Assembly (NCBI GenBank): GCA_017880905.1
Contig: JADGRO010000013.1
Span: forward strand, 24,394-88,393
Source: Methylotenera sp.
GTDB lineage: Bacteria; Pseudomonadota; Gammaproteobacteria; Burkholderiales; Methylophilaceae
Length of the DNA stretch: 64,000 bases
Reading direction: 5' to 3'
Made by a program: the position numbers and the translations under genes. Shown here piece by piece: positions 55,382-63,883 of the stretch (position 1 is its first letter; each line of letters opens with the position of its first letter). The notes beneath the pieces were generated by a model. It had not been told where the DNA came from. It was given only the letters and a program-made list of their open reading frames with translations, and ran no database searches.

Positions 55382-56131
55382 ATGTCAAATATACTAAATG
55401 GACAAATTGCATTGGTGACGGGTGCAAGTCGCGGCATCGGTGCCGCGATTGCACAGGAATTGGGCAAGCAGGGCGCCACCGTGATTGGCACAGCCACCAC
55501 GGCTGGTGGTACAGAAAACATTAACGCAAGCTTGAAAGCGGCGAATATTAAGGGTATAGGCATGGTGTTAGATGTGAATAACGCCGCGCAAATTGAGGTG
55601 GTTTTAGCCGAAATTGTGGCTAAATTTGGCGATGTTTCTATACTCGTCAACAACGCAGGCATCACCAAAGATACATTGCTGATGCGCATGAGCGAAGATG
55701 ACTGGAATGCGGTCATATCAACTAATCTAACATCAGTGTTTCGCATGAGCCAAGCCGTGTTGCGGCCAATGATGAAAGCACGCACAGGGCGGATTATCAA
55801 CATTTCCAGCGTGGTAGGCCACATGGGTAATGCGGGTCAAACTAATTATGCCGCGGCCAAGGCGGGTATGGCCGGGTTTGCCAAATCATTGGCGGCTGAA
55901 GTGGGTAGCCGTAATATTACCGTGAATTGCGTTGCGCCTGGCTTTATAGAAACCGACATGACCGCTGATTTACCTGAAGCAATTAAGGCCAAGTTGCTAG
56001 AAAATGTGCCGCTTGGGCGCTTGGGTAATGCGAATGAAATCGGTGCAACGGTAGCATTTTTAGCAAGCCCTAGCGCGGCTTATATTACTGGCGAGACTAT
56101 TCATGTTAATGGCGGCATGTACTCAGCTTAA
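55382..56131 (+). CDS. fabG: 3-oxoacyl-ACP reductase (FabG)
   Basis: 249-residue short-chain dehydrogenase. NADP-binding TGASRGIGAAIAQELG, NNAGITKDTLLMRM, and the catalytic set in INISSVVGHMGNAGQTNYAAAKAG (Ser, Tyr, Lys). C-terminal TGETIHVNGGMYSA closes the fold. It reduces 3-oxoacyl-ACP with NADPH. AAGGA lies before the start. Confidence 0.97.
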   Translation: MSNILNGQIALVTGASRGIGAAIAQELGKQGATVIGTATTAGGTENINASLKAANIKGIGMVLDVNNAAQIEVVLAEIVAKFGDVSILVNNAGITKDTLLMRMSEDDWNAVISTNLTSVFRMSQAVLRPMMKARTGRIINISSVVGHMGNAGQTNYAAAKAGMAGFAKSLAAEVGSRNITVNCVAPGFIETDMTADLPEAIKAKLLENVPLGRLGNANEIGATVAFLASPSAAYITGETIHVNGGMYSA

Positions 56132-56160
56132 AATTGGACTAAAGTTTTCACGAAGTATTT

Positions 56161-56188
56161 TTGTATTCTGGCAGAGTTTTGTTAGAAT
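56161..56188 (+). promoter_or_regulatory. Candidate promoter before acpP
   Basis: TTGTAT at 56161 and TAGAAT at 56183 with 16 bp between, then ACGCAC. The TTAGAATRCGC core is shared with the rpmF promoter. An independent acpP promoter would explain how ACP is made in excess of the enzymes in the same cluster. Confidence 0.55.
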
Positions 56189-56232
56189 ACGCACTTAGCT
56201 AAAGGCTAATTTTTAATTTAAGGGGTAAATAG

Positions 56233-56469
56233 ATGTCTGACATCGAACAACGCGTTAAAAAAATTGTTGCAGAACAGTTGGGTGCAAATGAGGCAGATGT
56301 TAAAAATACATCGTCATTTGTAGATGATTTAGGTGCCGACTCACTCGACACGGTTGAGCTGGTGATGGCGCTGGAAGAAGAGTTTGACTGCGAAATTCCT
56401 GACGAGGAAGCCGAGAAAATTACTACAGTTCAGTTAGCGATTGACTACATCAATACTCACCTCAAATAA
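56233..56469 (+). CDS. acpP: Acyl carrier protein
   Basis: 78 residues, strongly acidic. [21 protein letters not shown] carries the Ser that receives 4'-phosphopantetheine (about residue 37). [17 protein letters not shown] start is canonical. AAGGGG lies before the ATG. Followed by a hairpin and then fabF. Confidence 0.98.
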   Translation: MSDIEQRVKKIVAEQLGANEADVKNTSSFVDDLGADSLDTVELVMALEEEFDCEIPDEEAEKITTVQLAIDYINTHLK

Positions 56470-56477
56470 ATTCACAC

Positions 56478-56505
56478 ATCAGCCCTCTCAAGGGGGCTGA
56501 TTTCT
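56478..56505 (+). terminator. Hairpin between acpP and fabF
   Basis: ATCAGCCC-tctcaagg-GGGCTGAT followed by TTCTATCTT: an 8-bp stem with a weak T-rich tail. It probably gives partial termination, lowering fabF relative to acpP. Confidence 0.65.
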
Positions 56506-56514
56506 ATCTTAAAC

Positions 56515-57747
56515 ATGTCAAAAAGAAGAGTTGTTATAACAGGCTTGGGCGTGGTTTCTCCTGTCGGAATCGGCACATCTCAAGCATGGGCAAATCTGCT
56601 TAAAGGCCATTCTGGCATTACGCGTATCAGTAAATTTGACCCAAGTGCATTTTCTTCACAAATTGCAGGTGAAGTGAAGAATTTTAATGTTGAAGATTAT
56701 CTTCCGGCCAAAGACGCGCGTCGTATGGACACATTTATCCAATATGGCTTGGTTGCTGGCATTGAGGCATTCAAAGACTCTGGCATTGAGGTCACCGAAC
56801 AAAACGCTGAGCGCATCGGCGTATCTATTGGCTCTGGTATTGGTGGCCTAGGTTTAATTGAATCCACTAACGATACTTATGACGAGGGCGGTCCACGCAA
56901 AATTTCACCGTTTTTTATTCCCGGTACCATTATTAATATGATTTCGGGCAATTTAAGCATTATGTTTGGCTTAAAAGGGCCAAATGTAGCCATTGTCACT
57001 GCTTGCACCACGGGTACGCACTCCATTGGCGATGCGGCACGTATGATTGAATATGGTGATGCAGATGCCATGGTGGCAGGCGGCGCAGAAGCAGCGATTA
57101 CCGAGCTTTCCGTAGGTGGTTTTGCATCAGCACGCGCCTTATCTAGCCACAACGATGATCCTGCGACCGCCAGCCGTCCATGGGATAGAGACCGTGATGG
57201 CTTTGTAATAGGCGAGGGCGCAGGTGTGCTGGTGCTTGAGGAATATGGACACGCCAAAGCCCGCGGCGCGCGCATTTATGCCGAGCTGGTCGGTTATGGC
57301 ATGAGCGCTGATGCTTACCACATGACCGCGCCAAATATGGATGGACCGCGTAGATCGATGGTGAATGCACTTAAAAATGCTGGCATCAACCCTGACCAAG
57401 TGCAATTTATGAATGCACACGGAACATCAACGCTGTTGGGCGATATCAATGAAACTAACGCGATTAAAGCCGCTTTTGGTGATTACGCGTATAAATTGGT
57501 GGTAAATTCAACCAAATCGATGACAGGGCACTTATTAGGCGGCGCAGGTGGCTTAGAATCAGTATTTACCGTACTTTCCATCTACAACCAAATCTCACCA
57601 CCGACAATTAATATTTTTAACCAAGACCCAGAATGCGATTTGGATTATTGCGCCAACACGGCAAGAGATTTAAAAATTGAATACGCGCTCAAGAATAATT
57701 TTGGCTTTGGCGGGACTAACGGTAGTTTAGTGTTTAAGAAAATATAG
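56515..57747 (+). CDS. fabF: 3-oxoacyl-ACP synthase II (FabF)
   Basis: 410 residues. [22 protein letters not shown], active Cys in [15 protein letters not shown] near residue 163, His in [12 protein letters not shown] and [15 protein letters not shown], and [14 protein letters not shown] at the end. It elongates acyl-ACP and sets the cis-vaccenate level. The start sits within the acpP hairpin tail with no clear ribosome site. Confidence 0.97.
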   Translation: MSKRRVVITGLGVVSPVGIGTSQAWANLLKGHSGITRISKFDPSAFSSQIAGEVKNFNVEDYLPAKDARRMDTFIQYGLVAGIEAFKDSGIEVTEQNAERIGVSIGSGIGGLGLIESTNDTYDEGGPRKISPFFIPGTIINMISGNLSIMFGLKGPNVAIVTACTTGTHSIGDAARMIEYGDADAMVAGGAEAAITELSVGGFASARALSSHNDDPATASRPWDRDRDGFVIGEGAGVLVLEEYGHAKARGARIYAELVGYGMSADAYHMTAPNMDGPRRSMVNALKNAGINPDQVQFMNAHGTSTLLGDINETNAIKAAFGDYAYKLVVNSTKSMTGHLLGGAGGLESVFTVLSIYNQISPPTINIFNQDPECDLDYCANTARDLKIEYALKNNFGFGGTNGSLVFKKI

Positions 57748-57761
57748 AAATTATCTACATC

Positions 57762-57797
57762 AAAAGCCTGCAATTGAGATGGTCGCAAGCTTTTTTA
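57762..57797 (+). terminator. Terminator after fabF
   Basis: AAAAGC-c-TGC, a 13-nt loop, GCA-a-GCTTTTTT: an imperfect stem with T-run 15 bp after the fabF stop. pabC follows at 57828, so read-through or a new promoter is needed. Confidence 0.65.
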
Positions 57798-57827
57798 TTC
57801 ACGCTGGCTATGGTTTAATTGCGACTC

Positions 57828-58658
57828 ATGGCGCAAATTCATACTCATTCAACGACCTATTTAATCAACGGCGGCTTCGATCATACAATCTCGCCATTTG
57901 ATCGGGGATTTGCCTATGGGGATGGCATTTTTCGCACCTTCGTTATGCGCGATGGTTTGCCCGAAAACTGGTTGCTACATTACCAAAAATTAGTCGCCGA
58001 TTGCGCAGTAATTAACATTGTCTGCCCTAGCGCAGAACTACTCATGAGTGATTTGCAGCAATTGTTTTTACCGGACGAAGTTGCAGTAGCAAAAATAATC
58101 GTAACACGCGGCGAAGGTAATCGTGGTTACACTCTGCCCGCAATTACAGCGCCCACGCGAGTAGTCACTAAGTCTGTCATGCCGCAATACCCTGAAGAAA
58201 GATTTGCAGAAGGTGTAAATTTAACCGTTTGTGAGACAAAACTGGCGCTACAACCTAAACTAGCAGGCGTCAAACATTTAAATCGACTGGAAAACGTTCT
58301 GGCGCGCATGGAATGGCACGATCCTGCCATTGCAGATGGCATTTTATTAGATACTGACGACCATGTGATTGAATGCACTGCGGCCAATATTTTCTCGCGT
58401 TTTGGCGATAAATTATTAACGCCAAGCCTGCATCAATGCGGTGTTGCGGGGGTGACTAGACAACGCATTCTGGAGCTCGCACATACGTTTTCGTTAAGAG
58501 TCTCTGTCGAATCATTTAATTTAGAAAAGTTATTTGTTGCCGATGAAGTGATGATTTGTAATAGCATATATGGCGCCTGGCAGGTAAAAAACATTCAACA
58601 AAAAACATGGTCCATAGGTGATTTGGCAGGCAATATCCGCGTGGCGCTCAAAGCATGA
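57828..58658 (+). CDS. pabC: Aminodeoxychorismate lyase (PabC), fold-type IV PLP enzyme
   Basis: 276 residues from ATG 57828 (the track's TTG 57819 adds three residues). FDHTISPFDRGFAYGDGIFRTF is the family start, PLP lysine in LAGVKHLNRLENVLARMEW near residue 145, and ECTAANIFSRF further on. It releases pyruvate to make p-aminobenzoate for folate. The pabC-mltG-tmk-holB order is widespread and supports PabC over branched-chain aminotransferase. Overlaps mltG by 4 bp. Confidence 0.92.
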   Translation: MAQIHTHSTTYLINGGFDHTISPFDRGFAYGDGIFRTFVMRDGLPENWLLHYQKLVADCAVINIVCPSAELLMSDLQQLFLPDEVAVAKIIVTRGEGNRGYTLPAITAPTRVVTKSVMPQYPEERFAEGVNLTVCETKLALQPKLAGVKHLNRLENVLARMEWHDPAIADGILLDTDDHVIECTAANIFSRFGDKLLTPSLHQCGVAGVTRQRILELAHTFSLRVSVESFNLEKLFVADEVMICNSIYGAWQVKNIQQKTWSIGDLAGNIRVALKA

Positions 58659-59680
58659 TGAAACTTATTAAATATGTTTTTTTAATTTGTATTTTGGCCG
58701 CTGTTGGCTTTAGCGCCTGGTTTTATCATTACGCTAAAGCGCCGCTTAATTTAACGCCAGAAGCGCAGGAAATCACCATCAAACCTAAAAGCGGTCTTAA
58801 AAGTATTGCAGATCAACTGGTTGTGCAGCACGTCATTCCACACGCTTGGCCTTTTGTAGTGCTAGGGCGCGTATTACACAAAGAGCCTTATTTACAGGCG
58901 GGTGAATACACGCTCAACAAGAACGTGTCGCCATACCAATTGTTGTTATCTCTTAACCATGGCAAAACTACACAAGGCAGTATCACTTTTATTGAAGGAA
59001 AAACTTTCAAGCAAATGCGTGAAAAATTGGCCAAAACTGAGGCAGTTAAAACCACAATTCAAGACCTATCTGATGCCGAATTAATGCGCGTAGTAGGCAG
59101 TGACGAAAAGCATGCTGAAGGCTTGTTTTTTCCGGATACGTTTTATTTCGATAGAAATACAGCCGATATTGTGATACTGAAACGCGCTTATGAAAACATG
59201 CAAGTTAAACTCGCCACAGCATGGGCAAATCGCGCGACAGACCTACCTTACAAAGATAGCTATGAGGCGCTGATTATGGCCTCTATCGTCGAAAAAGAAA
59301 CTGGCAAAGCTTATGAACGACCGATGATTGCGGGCGTTTTTCTAAACCGTTTGCGTATTGGCATGCGCCTGCAAACAGATCCGACGGTGATTTACGGCAT
59401 GGGCGATAAGTATGATGGTAATATCCGTAAAAAAGATTTAGAAACCGATACCATTTATAATACTTATACGCGCGGCGGCCTCCCACCTACGCCAATTGCC
59501 ATGCCTGGTTTGGCGTCTATTGTGGCGGCCTTGCATCCAGAACAAACTAAAGCCTTGTATTTTGTGGGTAAGGGCGACGGAACGCATGAGTTTTCAAACT
59601 CTTTGGTCGAACATAACCGCGCTGTGGCAAAATACCAATTGAAGCAGACAAGTAAAATGACTACACAAAAGATAAATTAA
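58655..59680 (+). CDS. mltG: MltG, endolytic murein transglycosylase
   Basis: 341 residues. N-terminal anchor IKYVFLICILAAVGFSAWFY, LysM-like region (GLKSIADQLVVQHVI), then the YceG domain with catalytic Glu in ALIMASIVEKETGKAYERP and NRLRIGMRLQTDPTVIYGMG, YNTYTRGGLPPTPIAMPG. It cuts nascent glycan strands in the inner membrane. Overlaps pabC and lies 2 bp before tmk. Confidence 0.96.
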   Translation: MMKLIKYVFLICILAAVGFSAWFYHYAKAPLNLTPEAQEITIKPKSGLKSIADQLVVQHVIPHAWPFVVLGRVLHKEPYLQAGEYTLNKNVSPYQLLLSLNHGKTTQGSITFIEGKTFKQMREKLAKTEAVKTTIQDLSDAELMRVVGSDEKHAEGLFFPDTFYFDRNTADIVILKRAYENMQVKLATAWANRATDLPYKDSYEALIMASIVEKETGKAYERPMIAGVFLNRLRIGMRLQTDPTVIYGMGDKYDGNIRKKDLETDTIYNTYTRGGLPPTPIAMPGLASIVAALHPEQTKALYFVGKGDGTHEFSNSLVEHNRAVAKYQLKQTSKMTTQKIN

Positions 59681-59682
59681 GT

Positions 59683-60306
59683 ATGACTAATAAAAAGACT
59701 AAAAGAGGCAAATTTATCACGCTGGAAGGCCTGGATGGCGCGGGTAAAAGTACGCATATCCCCAGCATTATTGCGTTACTTAAAACGCGTGGTCTTGAAA
59801 TAGTCTCGACGCGAGAGCCCGGTGGTACAAGGCTTGGCGAGCAGTTACGTGCTTTGTTGTTGCATGATGCCATGCACCCAGAAACCGAAACATTGCTGAT
59901 GTTTGCGGCGCGACGCGAGCATATCGCAAACGTGATTGAACCTGCATTAAAACGTGGTGCCTACGTATTATCAGATCGCTTTACAGACGCCACTTACGCC
60001 TATCAGTGTGGTGCTAAGGGCGTGGCTAGCAATAAAGTCAAGCAGCTTGAGAAATGGGTACAAGGTGATTTGCAGCCTGATATGACTTTGCTGTTTGATG
60101 TGCCAGTTGAAATTAGCAGGAAAAGACTCTCAACCGACCGCGAGCCTGACAAATTTGAACGTGAAGGCGCGAAATTTTTTGAAAAACTACGCCAGGCTTA
60201 TTTAACGCGAGCTAAAGAGAACCCAGCACGTTTTCATGTGATTGATGCGAATCAAGCACTGGATAAAGTTAAGGTAATAGTTGATAAAATAATTTCAACT
60301 ATATGA
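59683..60306 (+). CDS. tmk: Thymidylate kinase
   Basis: 207 residues. P-loop LEGLDGAGKST near residue 17, TREPGGTRLGEQLR with the DR-type motif, VLSDRFTDATYAYQCG, and a lid region TDREPDKFEREGAKFF. It makes dTDP from dTMP. Tightly packed between mltG and holB. Confidence 0.97.
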   Translation: MTNKKTKRGKFITLEGLDGAGKSTHIPSIIALLKTRGLEIVSTREPGGTRLGEQLRALLLHDAMHPETETLLMFAARREHIANVIEPALKRGAYVLSDRFTDATYAYQCGAKGVASNKVKQLEKWVQGDLQPDMTLLFDVPVEISRKRLSTDREPDKFEREGAKFFEKLRQAYLTRAKENPARFHVIDANQALDKVKVIVDKIISTI

Positions 60307-60323
60307 TTTTATTAATATAATAT

Positions 60324-61313
60324 ATGTATATTTGGCATAAACCTCAGTGGCAACACATTATGCAGCAACGCACGAATTTGCCACATGCATTGCTGTTGCG
60401 TGGTCGTGCCGGCATAGGCAAGCACGAATTTGCGTTAAAGTTATCGCAGGCTTTGTTATGCAGTCAAGCAAGCGAACAACAGGAAGCATGCGGAAAATGC
60501 CCAAGCTGCCTATGGTTTGTAGAAGGCAGCCATCCGGATTTTCGGTTAATTAGCCCTGAAGATGCTGAAGATACGGATGAAATATCAAAGAAAAAAAATG
60601 CTAAAAAAAGCCAGATTTCTGTAACACAAATACGGCAACTTATTGATTATTTAAGTCTTTCTCATCATCAAACAAACAGCTATCGCGTTGTTTTGATTTC
60701 ACCTGCCGAAACACTCAACATTGCCTCAGCCAACGCCCTACTCAAAATGTTGGAAGAACCGCCGATAAAAACTGTGTTTTTACTGGTGACTAGCCAACCG
60801 CAACATTTGCTAGCCACTATTATTAGCCGTTGTCAGGCGATTGATATGCCGCTTCCCGGCAAAGCAGAAGCGCTCACTTGGCTCAAAATGCAAGCTGTCA
60901 AAAATGCTGAAGATGCACTGGATTACGCAGGAGGCGCACCGCTGCTAGCTTTGCAGATATCTGAAGAGGGCGAAACAAACTCAAGCCTAATTAAAAATTT
61001 AGTGCTAGGCGCCAAGCTAGACCCTTTTGCCTGCGCGCCTTTATTTTTAACCATTGGTATGGAACGCGCGCTCGAAGCACTACAAAAATGGATTTTTGAC
61101 TTGGCCGCATACAAGCTTTCACAAACATTACATTATCATTCCCAATACAGCAGTGCTTTGCAAGCCTTGTGTAAAAGCGTAAACTTGAAGGCGTTACTGA
61201 ATTTTCAAGATAAATTGTTGGAAGCCAAAACAACGGCAAATCATCCGCTCCATAATGAGGTGCAACTTGAAAATATATTGCTACAATATACACAGCTATT
61301 TAGGCCTATTTGA
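60324..61313 (+). CDS. holB: DNA polymerase III subunit delta'
   Basis: 329 residues of the clamp-loader AAA+ fold. LLRGRAGIGKHEFALKLSQAL is a P-loop-like region with altered loop, as in delta' proteins. Zinc-binding EACGKCPSCLWF near residue 53, and SANALLKMLEEPPIKTVFLLVTSQP are diagnostic. Part of the clamp loader. Starts 18 bp after tmk. Confidence 0.94.
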   Translation: MYIWHKPQWQHIMQQRTNLPHALLLRGRAGIGKHEFALKLSQALLCSQASEQQEACGKCPSCLWFVEGSHPDFRLISPEDAEDTDEISKKKNAKKSQISVTQIRQLIDYLSLSHHQTNSYRVVLISPAETLNIASANALLKMLEEPPIKTVFLLVTSQPQHLLATIISRCQAIDMPLPGKAEALTWLKMQAVKNAEDALDYAGGAPLLALQISEEGETNSSLIKNLVLGAKLDPFACAPLFLTIGMERALEALQKWIFDLAAYKLSQTLHYHSQYSSALQALCKSVNLKALLNFQDKLLEAKTTANHPLHNEVQLENILLQYTQLFRPI

Positions 61314-61328
61314 TTAAAGACATTTGAC

Positions 61329-61709
61329 ATGGAACCAAATACCGAACAAATTAAAGAAGCAGCGGCAGCTGCCAATAAACCAGGCGTTCTATCACTGGCG
61401 ATTAAAGAAAAGTCGGCCTTATACGCGGCTTATATGCCTTATGTAAAAAACGGCGGCTTATTTATACCAACCAATAAAAACTTTAAAATTGGTGAAGAAG
61501 TCTTTATGTTGCTGAGTTTGGTGGATGACCCTTTGAAGCACAAAGTCGTCGGAAAAGTGATTTGGATTACCCCGGTTGCGCAAGCCAACCGCCCACAAGG
61601 TATTGGTGTGCAATTTAGCGAAAAAGATGGTGGCCTAGAGGTAAAAAATAAAATAGAGGCGATTTTAGGCGGCGCTTTAAAAGCTAATCGTCCAACGCAC
61701 ACTATGTAA
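61329..61709 (+). CDS. PilZ domain protein
   Basis: 126 residues. GVLSLAIKEKSALYAAYMPYVKNGGLFIPTNK is the start of the type IV pilus PilZ protein branch; FKIGEEVFMLLSLVDDP and GVQFSEKDGG complete the beta barrel. The RxxxR motif for c-di-GMP is absent, as in Xanthomonas/Pseudomonas PilZ proper, which acts on PilB rather than binding the nucleotide. The holB-pilZ-tatD order is conserved in proteobacteria. Confidence 0.9.
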   Translation: MEPNTEQIKEAAAAANKPGVLSLAIKEKSALYAAYMPYVKNGGLFIPTNKNFKIGEEVFMLLSLVDDPLKHKVVGKVIWITPVAQANRPQGIGVQFSEKDGGLEVKNKIEAILGGALKANRPTHTM

Positions 61710-61722
61710 AACATGTTAATTC

Positions 61723-62496
61723 ATGCTAGTCGATTCGCATTGTCACCTTAATTTCCCTGAGTTTACTGAAAATATTCATGCTGTCAGGCAACTAATGCAC
61801 GATGAGCAAGTCGGACATGCACTTTGCGTTTCGGTCACGCTGGATAAATTTCCTGAAGTGTTAAGTTTAGCCGAGCAATACGACAATTTTTATGCTTCAG
61901 TTGGTGTGCATCCCGATTATGAAGATATTGAAGAACCCAGTGTAGATGTGCTTGTTATGCTCGCACAACATCCCAAAGTGGTCGCCATTGGCGAAACAGG
62001 TTTAGATTATTTTCGTCTCACAGGCGATTTAGAATGGCAACGCAAACGCTTTCGTACACACATTCGCGCCGCTATTTTAGCGGGCAAGCCCCTGATTATT
62101 CACACCAGAAGTGCCGCTGAAGACACTTTACGTATTATGCAGGAAGAGGGCGCCAAACAAGTGGGCGGGGTGATGCACTGCTTTACCGAAAGCCTGGAGG
62201 TGGCCGAAGCTGCCATTAAAATGGGTTTTTACATCTCATTTTCTGGCATCGTCACCTTTAAAAACGCTATGCAATTGAAACAAGTCGCGCAAGCCATTCC
62301 GCTAGATAAAATGTTGGTAGAAACAGATTCGCCTTATTTAGCGCCGGTGCCGTTTCGCGGCAAAACCAATCAGCCCGCCTATGTGAAATATGTTGCACAG
62401 GAAATTGCCAATTTACGCGGGATTAGTTTAGATGAAGTGATGCAAGCCACGACACATAATTTTTTCACTTTGTTTAGGCACGCTATATGCAACTAA
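61723..62496 (+). CDS. TatD-family metal-dependent hydrolase (YcfH-like)
   Basis: 257 residues. VDSHCHLNF, GETGLDYFRL, LIIHTRSAAEDTL, GVMHCFTES and LVETDSPYLAPVP are the five metal-ligand motifs of TatD DNases. The place after holB-pilZ matches ycfH. A nuclease or D-aminoacyl-tRNA type hydrolase activity is possible. Its 3' end overlaps the MBL-fold gene by 10 bp. Confidence 0.93.
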   Translation: MLVDSHCHLNFPEFTENIHAVRQLMHDEQVGHALCVSVTLDKFPEVLSLAEQYDNFYASVGVHPDYEDIEEPSVDVLVMLAQHPKVVAIGETGLDYFRLTGDLEWQRKRFRTHIRAAILAGKPLIIHTRSAAEDTLRIMQEEGAKQVGGVMHCFTESLEVAEAAIKMGFYISFSGIVTFKNAMQLKQVAQAIPLDKMLVETDSPYLAPVPFRGKTNQPAYVKYVAQEIANLRGISLDEVMQATTHNFFTLFRHAICN

Positions 62497-63251
62497 CTGT
62501 ACTAGGAGTGGGCTCCAGTGCAGGTACGCCGGTAGTGGGTTGCAGCTGCGCTACTTGCAATTCGGATAACCCGCGCAATAAGCGTACACGCTGCTCAAGT
62601 TTGATTACGCTGGATTCTGGTGAAAATATACTGATTGACACTGGCCCAGATTTACGCGATCAATCGCTAAGGGAAAATATTAAGCGCGTAGATGCAGTAT
62701 TGTACACGCACACGCATGCCGATCATTTACATGGCATTGACGATTTACGCGCCTTTTGCCAAATTCAACGCATGCAAATTCCTTTGTATGCCAAGGAAGA
62801 TGCTGTGGCACATATTAAGCAAAAATTTGGTTATGTGCTGCGCGAGCCCAGTGACTTTTGGGATTTGCCTGTATTGCGTATTGAGGCTATCCATGGATAT
62901 TTTGAGTTGTTTGGGGTTGAAATTATGCCTATTCCAGTCAAGCATGGCAGAAGCCATATTTTAGGCTATCGAATTGGTAATTTTGCTTATATGACTGATG
63001 TTTCTGAGATTCCAGAGTCATCATTAGCGCTTTTGGAAGATTTAGATGTGGTGTTGTTAGATTGTTTGCGGGAAACTTCGCATCCAACGCATATTAATAT
63101 TGAACAAAGTTTGGCTTACATTGGTCGTATAAAGGCCAAACAAAGTTATATGATTCACATGACACATGAATTAGAATACGCATCTTTAACAAATAAGTTA
63201 CCAAAAGACGTATTTGTTGGCTTTGATGGCTTAAAATTACGTATTGATTGA
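62487..63251 (+). CDS. MBL-fold metallohydrolase (PhnP-like)
   Basis: 254 residues. Opening LTVLGVGSSAGTPVVGCSCATC with the structural Cys cluster, then the metal motif THTHADHLHGIDDLRAF, DVVLLDCLRE and MIHMTHELEY. The SSAGTP..GC.C..C start is that of PhnP/RNase-Z-like phosphodiesterases. No phn gene is near, so the substrate is probably a cyclic phosphodiester of other origin. It overlaps tatD, so co-translation is likely. Confidence 0.88.
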   Translation: MQLTVLGVGSSAGTPVVGCSCATCNSDNPRNKRTRCSSLITLDSGENILIDTGPDLRDQSLRENIKRVDAVLYTHTHADHLHGIDDLRAFCQIQRMQIPLYAKEDAVAHIKQKFGYVLREPSDFWDLPVLRIEAIHGYFELFGVEIMPIPVKHGRSHILGYRIGNFAYMTDVSEIPESSLALLEDLDVVLLDCLRETSHPTHINIEQSLAYIGRIKAKQSYMIHMTHELEYASLTNKLPKDVFVGFDGLKLRID

Positions 63252-63343
63252 TACCTTACCATTAGAGAGGTCAACAAAACGCGTCATAGCTCGTTATACA
63301 CAGTAATATATGTAACTAATTAATTTTAAAGGTTTTATAGAAT

Positions 63344-63718
63344 ATGACACAGGGTAAATTTAAGAAAATATTAATCAGCAGTCTTTTATTAGGCTTGTTT
63401 GCTATCGCCAATGCTTACGCAGCCGGTAGTATTTATACAGAAAGTGAATTTTTAGATAAATTTAGCGGAAAAACAAAAAAAGTGATTGCTGAAAGATTGG
63501 GCGAGCCTGCTAAAAAAGAACTTTCAGTAAAACCTACCAACGCAAGCAATATGGTGGGCGGCAAAGATTTAGATGAAGGACAATCTAAAAAGGTGAAAGT
63601 AGAGATGTGGTATTACAAAAATATTGTGAAGTACGATCCAAAACATACTTACAAAGAAACCGAAATTACTTTTGTGAATGATAGAGTATTGAATATCGCG
63701 TTTTTCAATAATAAGTAA
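63344..63718 (+). CDS. Secreted small protein with BamE/SmpA-like features
   Basis: 124 residues. Signal peptide KKILISSLLLGLFAIANAYA with cut near AYA-AGS; no lipobox. The mature part reads EFLDKFSGKTKKVIAERLGEPAKKE, then VEMWYYKNIVKYDP and ITFVNDRVLNIAFFNNK. The order V...LG.P...WYY....F....V..I is the SmpA/OmlA (BamE) pattern, an alpha2-beta3 fold. It is a family-level guess; the role is unknown. It stands alone after a 92-bp AT-rich gap. Confidence 0.65.
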   Translation: MTQGKFKKILISSLLLGLFAIANAYAAGSIYTESEFLDKFSGKTKKVIAERLGEPAKKELSVKPTNASNMVGGKDLDEGQSKKVKVEMWYYKNIVKYDPKHTYKETEITFVNDRVLNIAFFNNK

Positions 63719-63729
63719 GTGATTGATTT

Positions 63730-63758
63730 AATAGGCCGAGCATAATACTCGGCCTATT
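63730..63758 (+). terminator. Hairpin after the BamE-like gene
   Basis: AATAGGCCGAG-cataata-CTCGGCCTATT, an 11-bp perfect stem 12 bp after the stop. The T-run is weak (GCTTATCTTTT), but the stem is strong. Confidence 0.75.
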
Positions 63759-63766
63759 GCTTATCT

Positions 63767-63882
63767 TTTACTTCGCATAATGTATATTATGTTAAATTAT
63801 AAAAAGATTAAGAATAACACTAAAGGTCTACATACAATGTACTTGCAGGGTTTGTTACATAACGCCCCTTTTGCGAAGTAAA
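63767..63882. repeat. 11-bp inverted repeat pair spanning 116 bp
   Basis: TTTACTTCGCA at 63767 and its exact complement TGCGAAGTAAA at 63872 enclose about 94 bp of AT-rich non-coding DNA. No clear target-site duplication flanks them. A miniature element or an operator pair is possible, chance is not excluded. Confidence 0.35.
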
Positions 63883-63883
63883 T

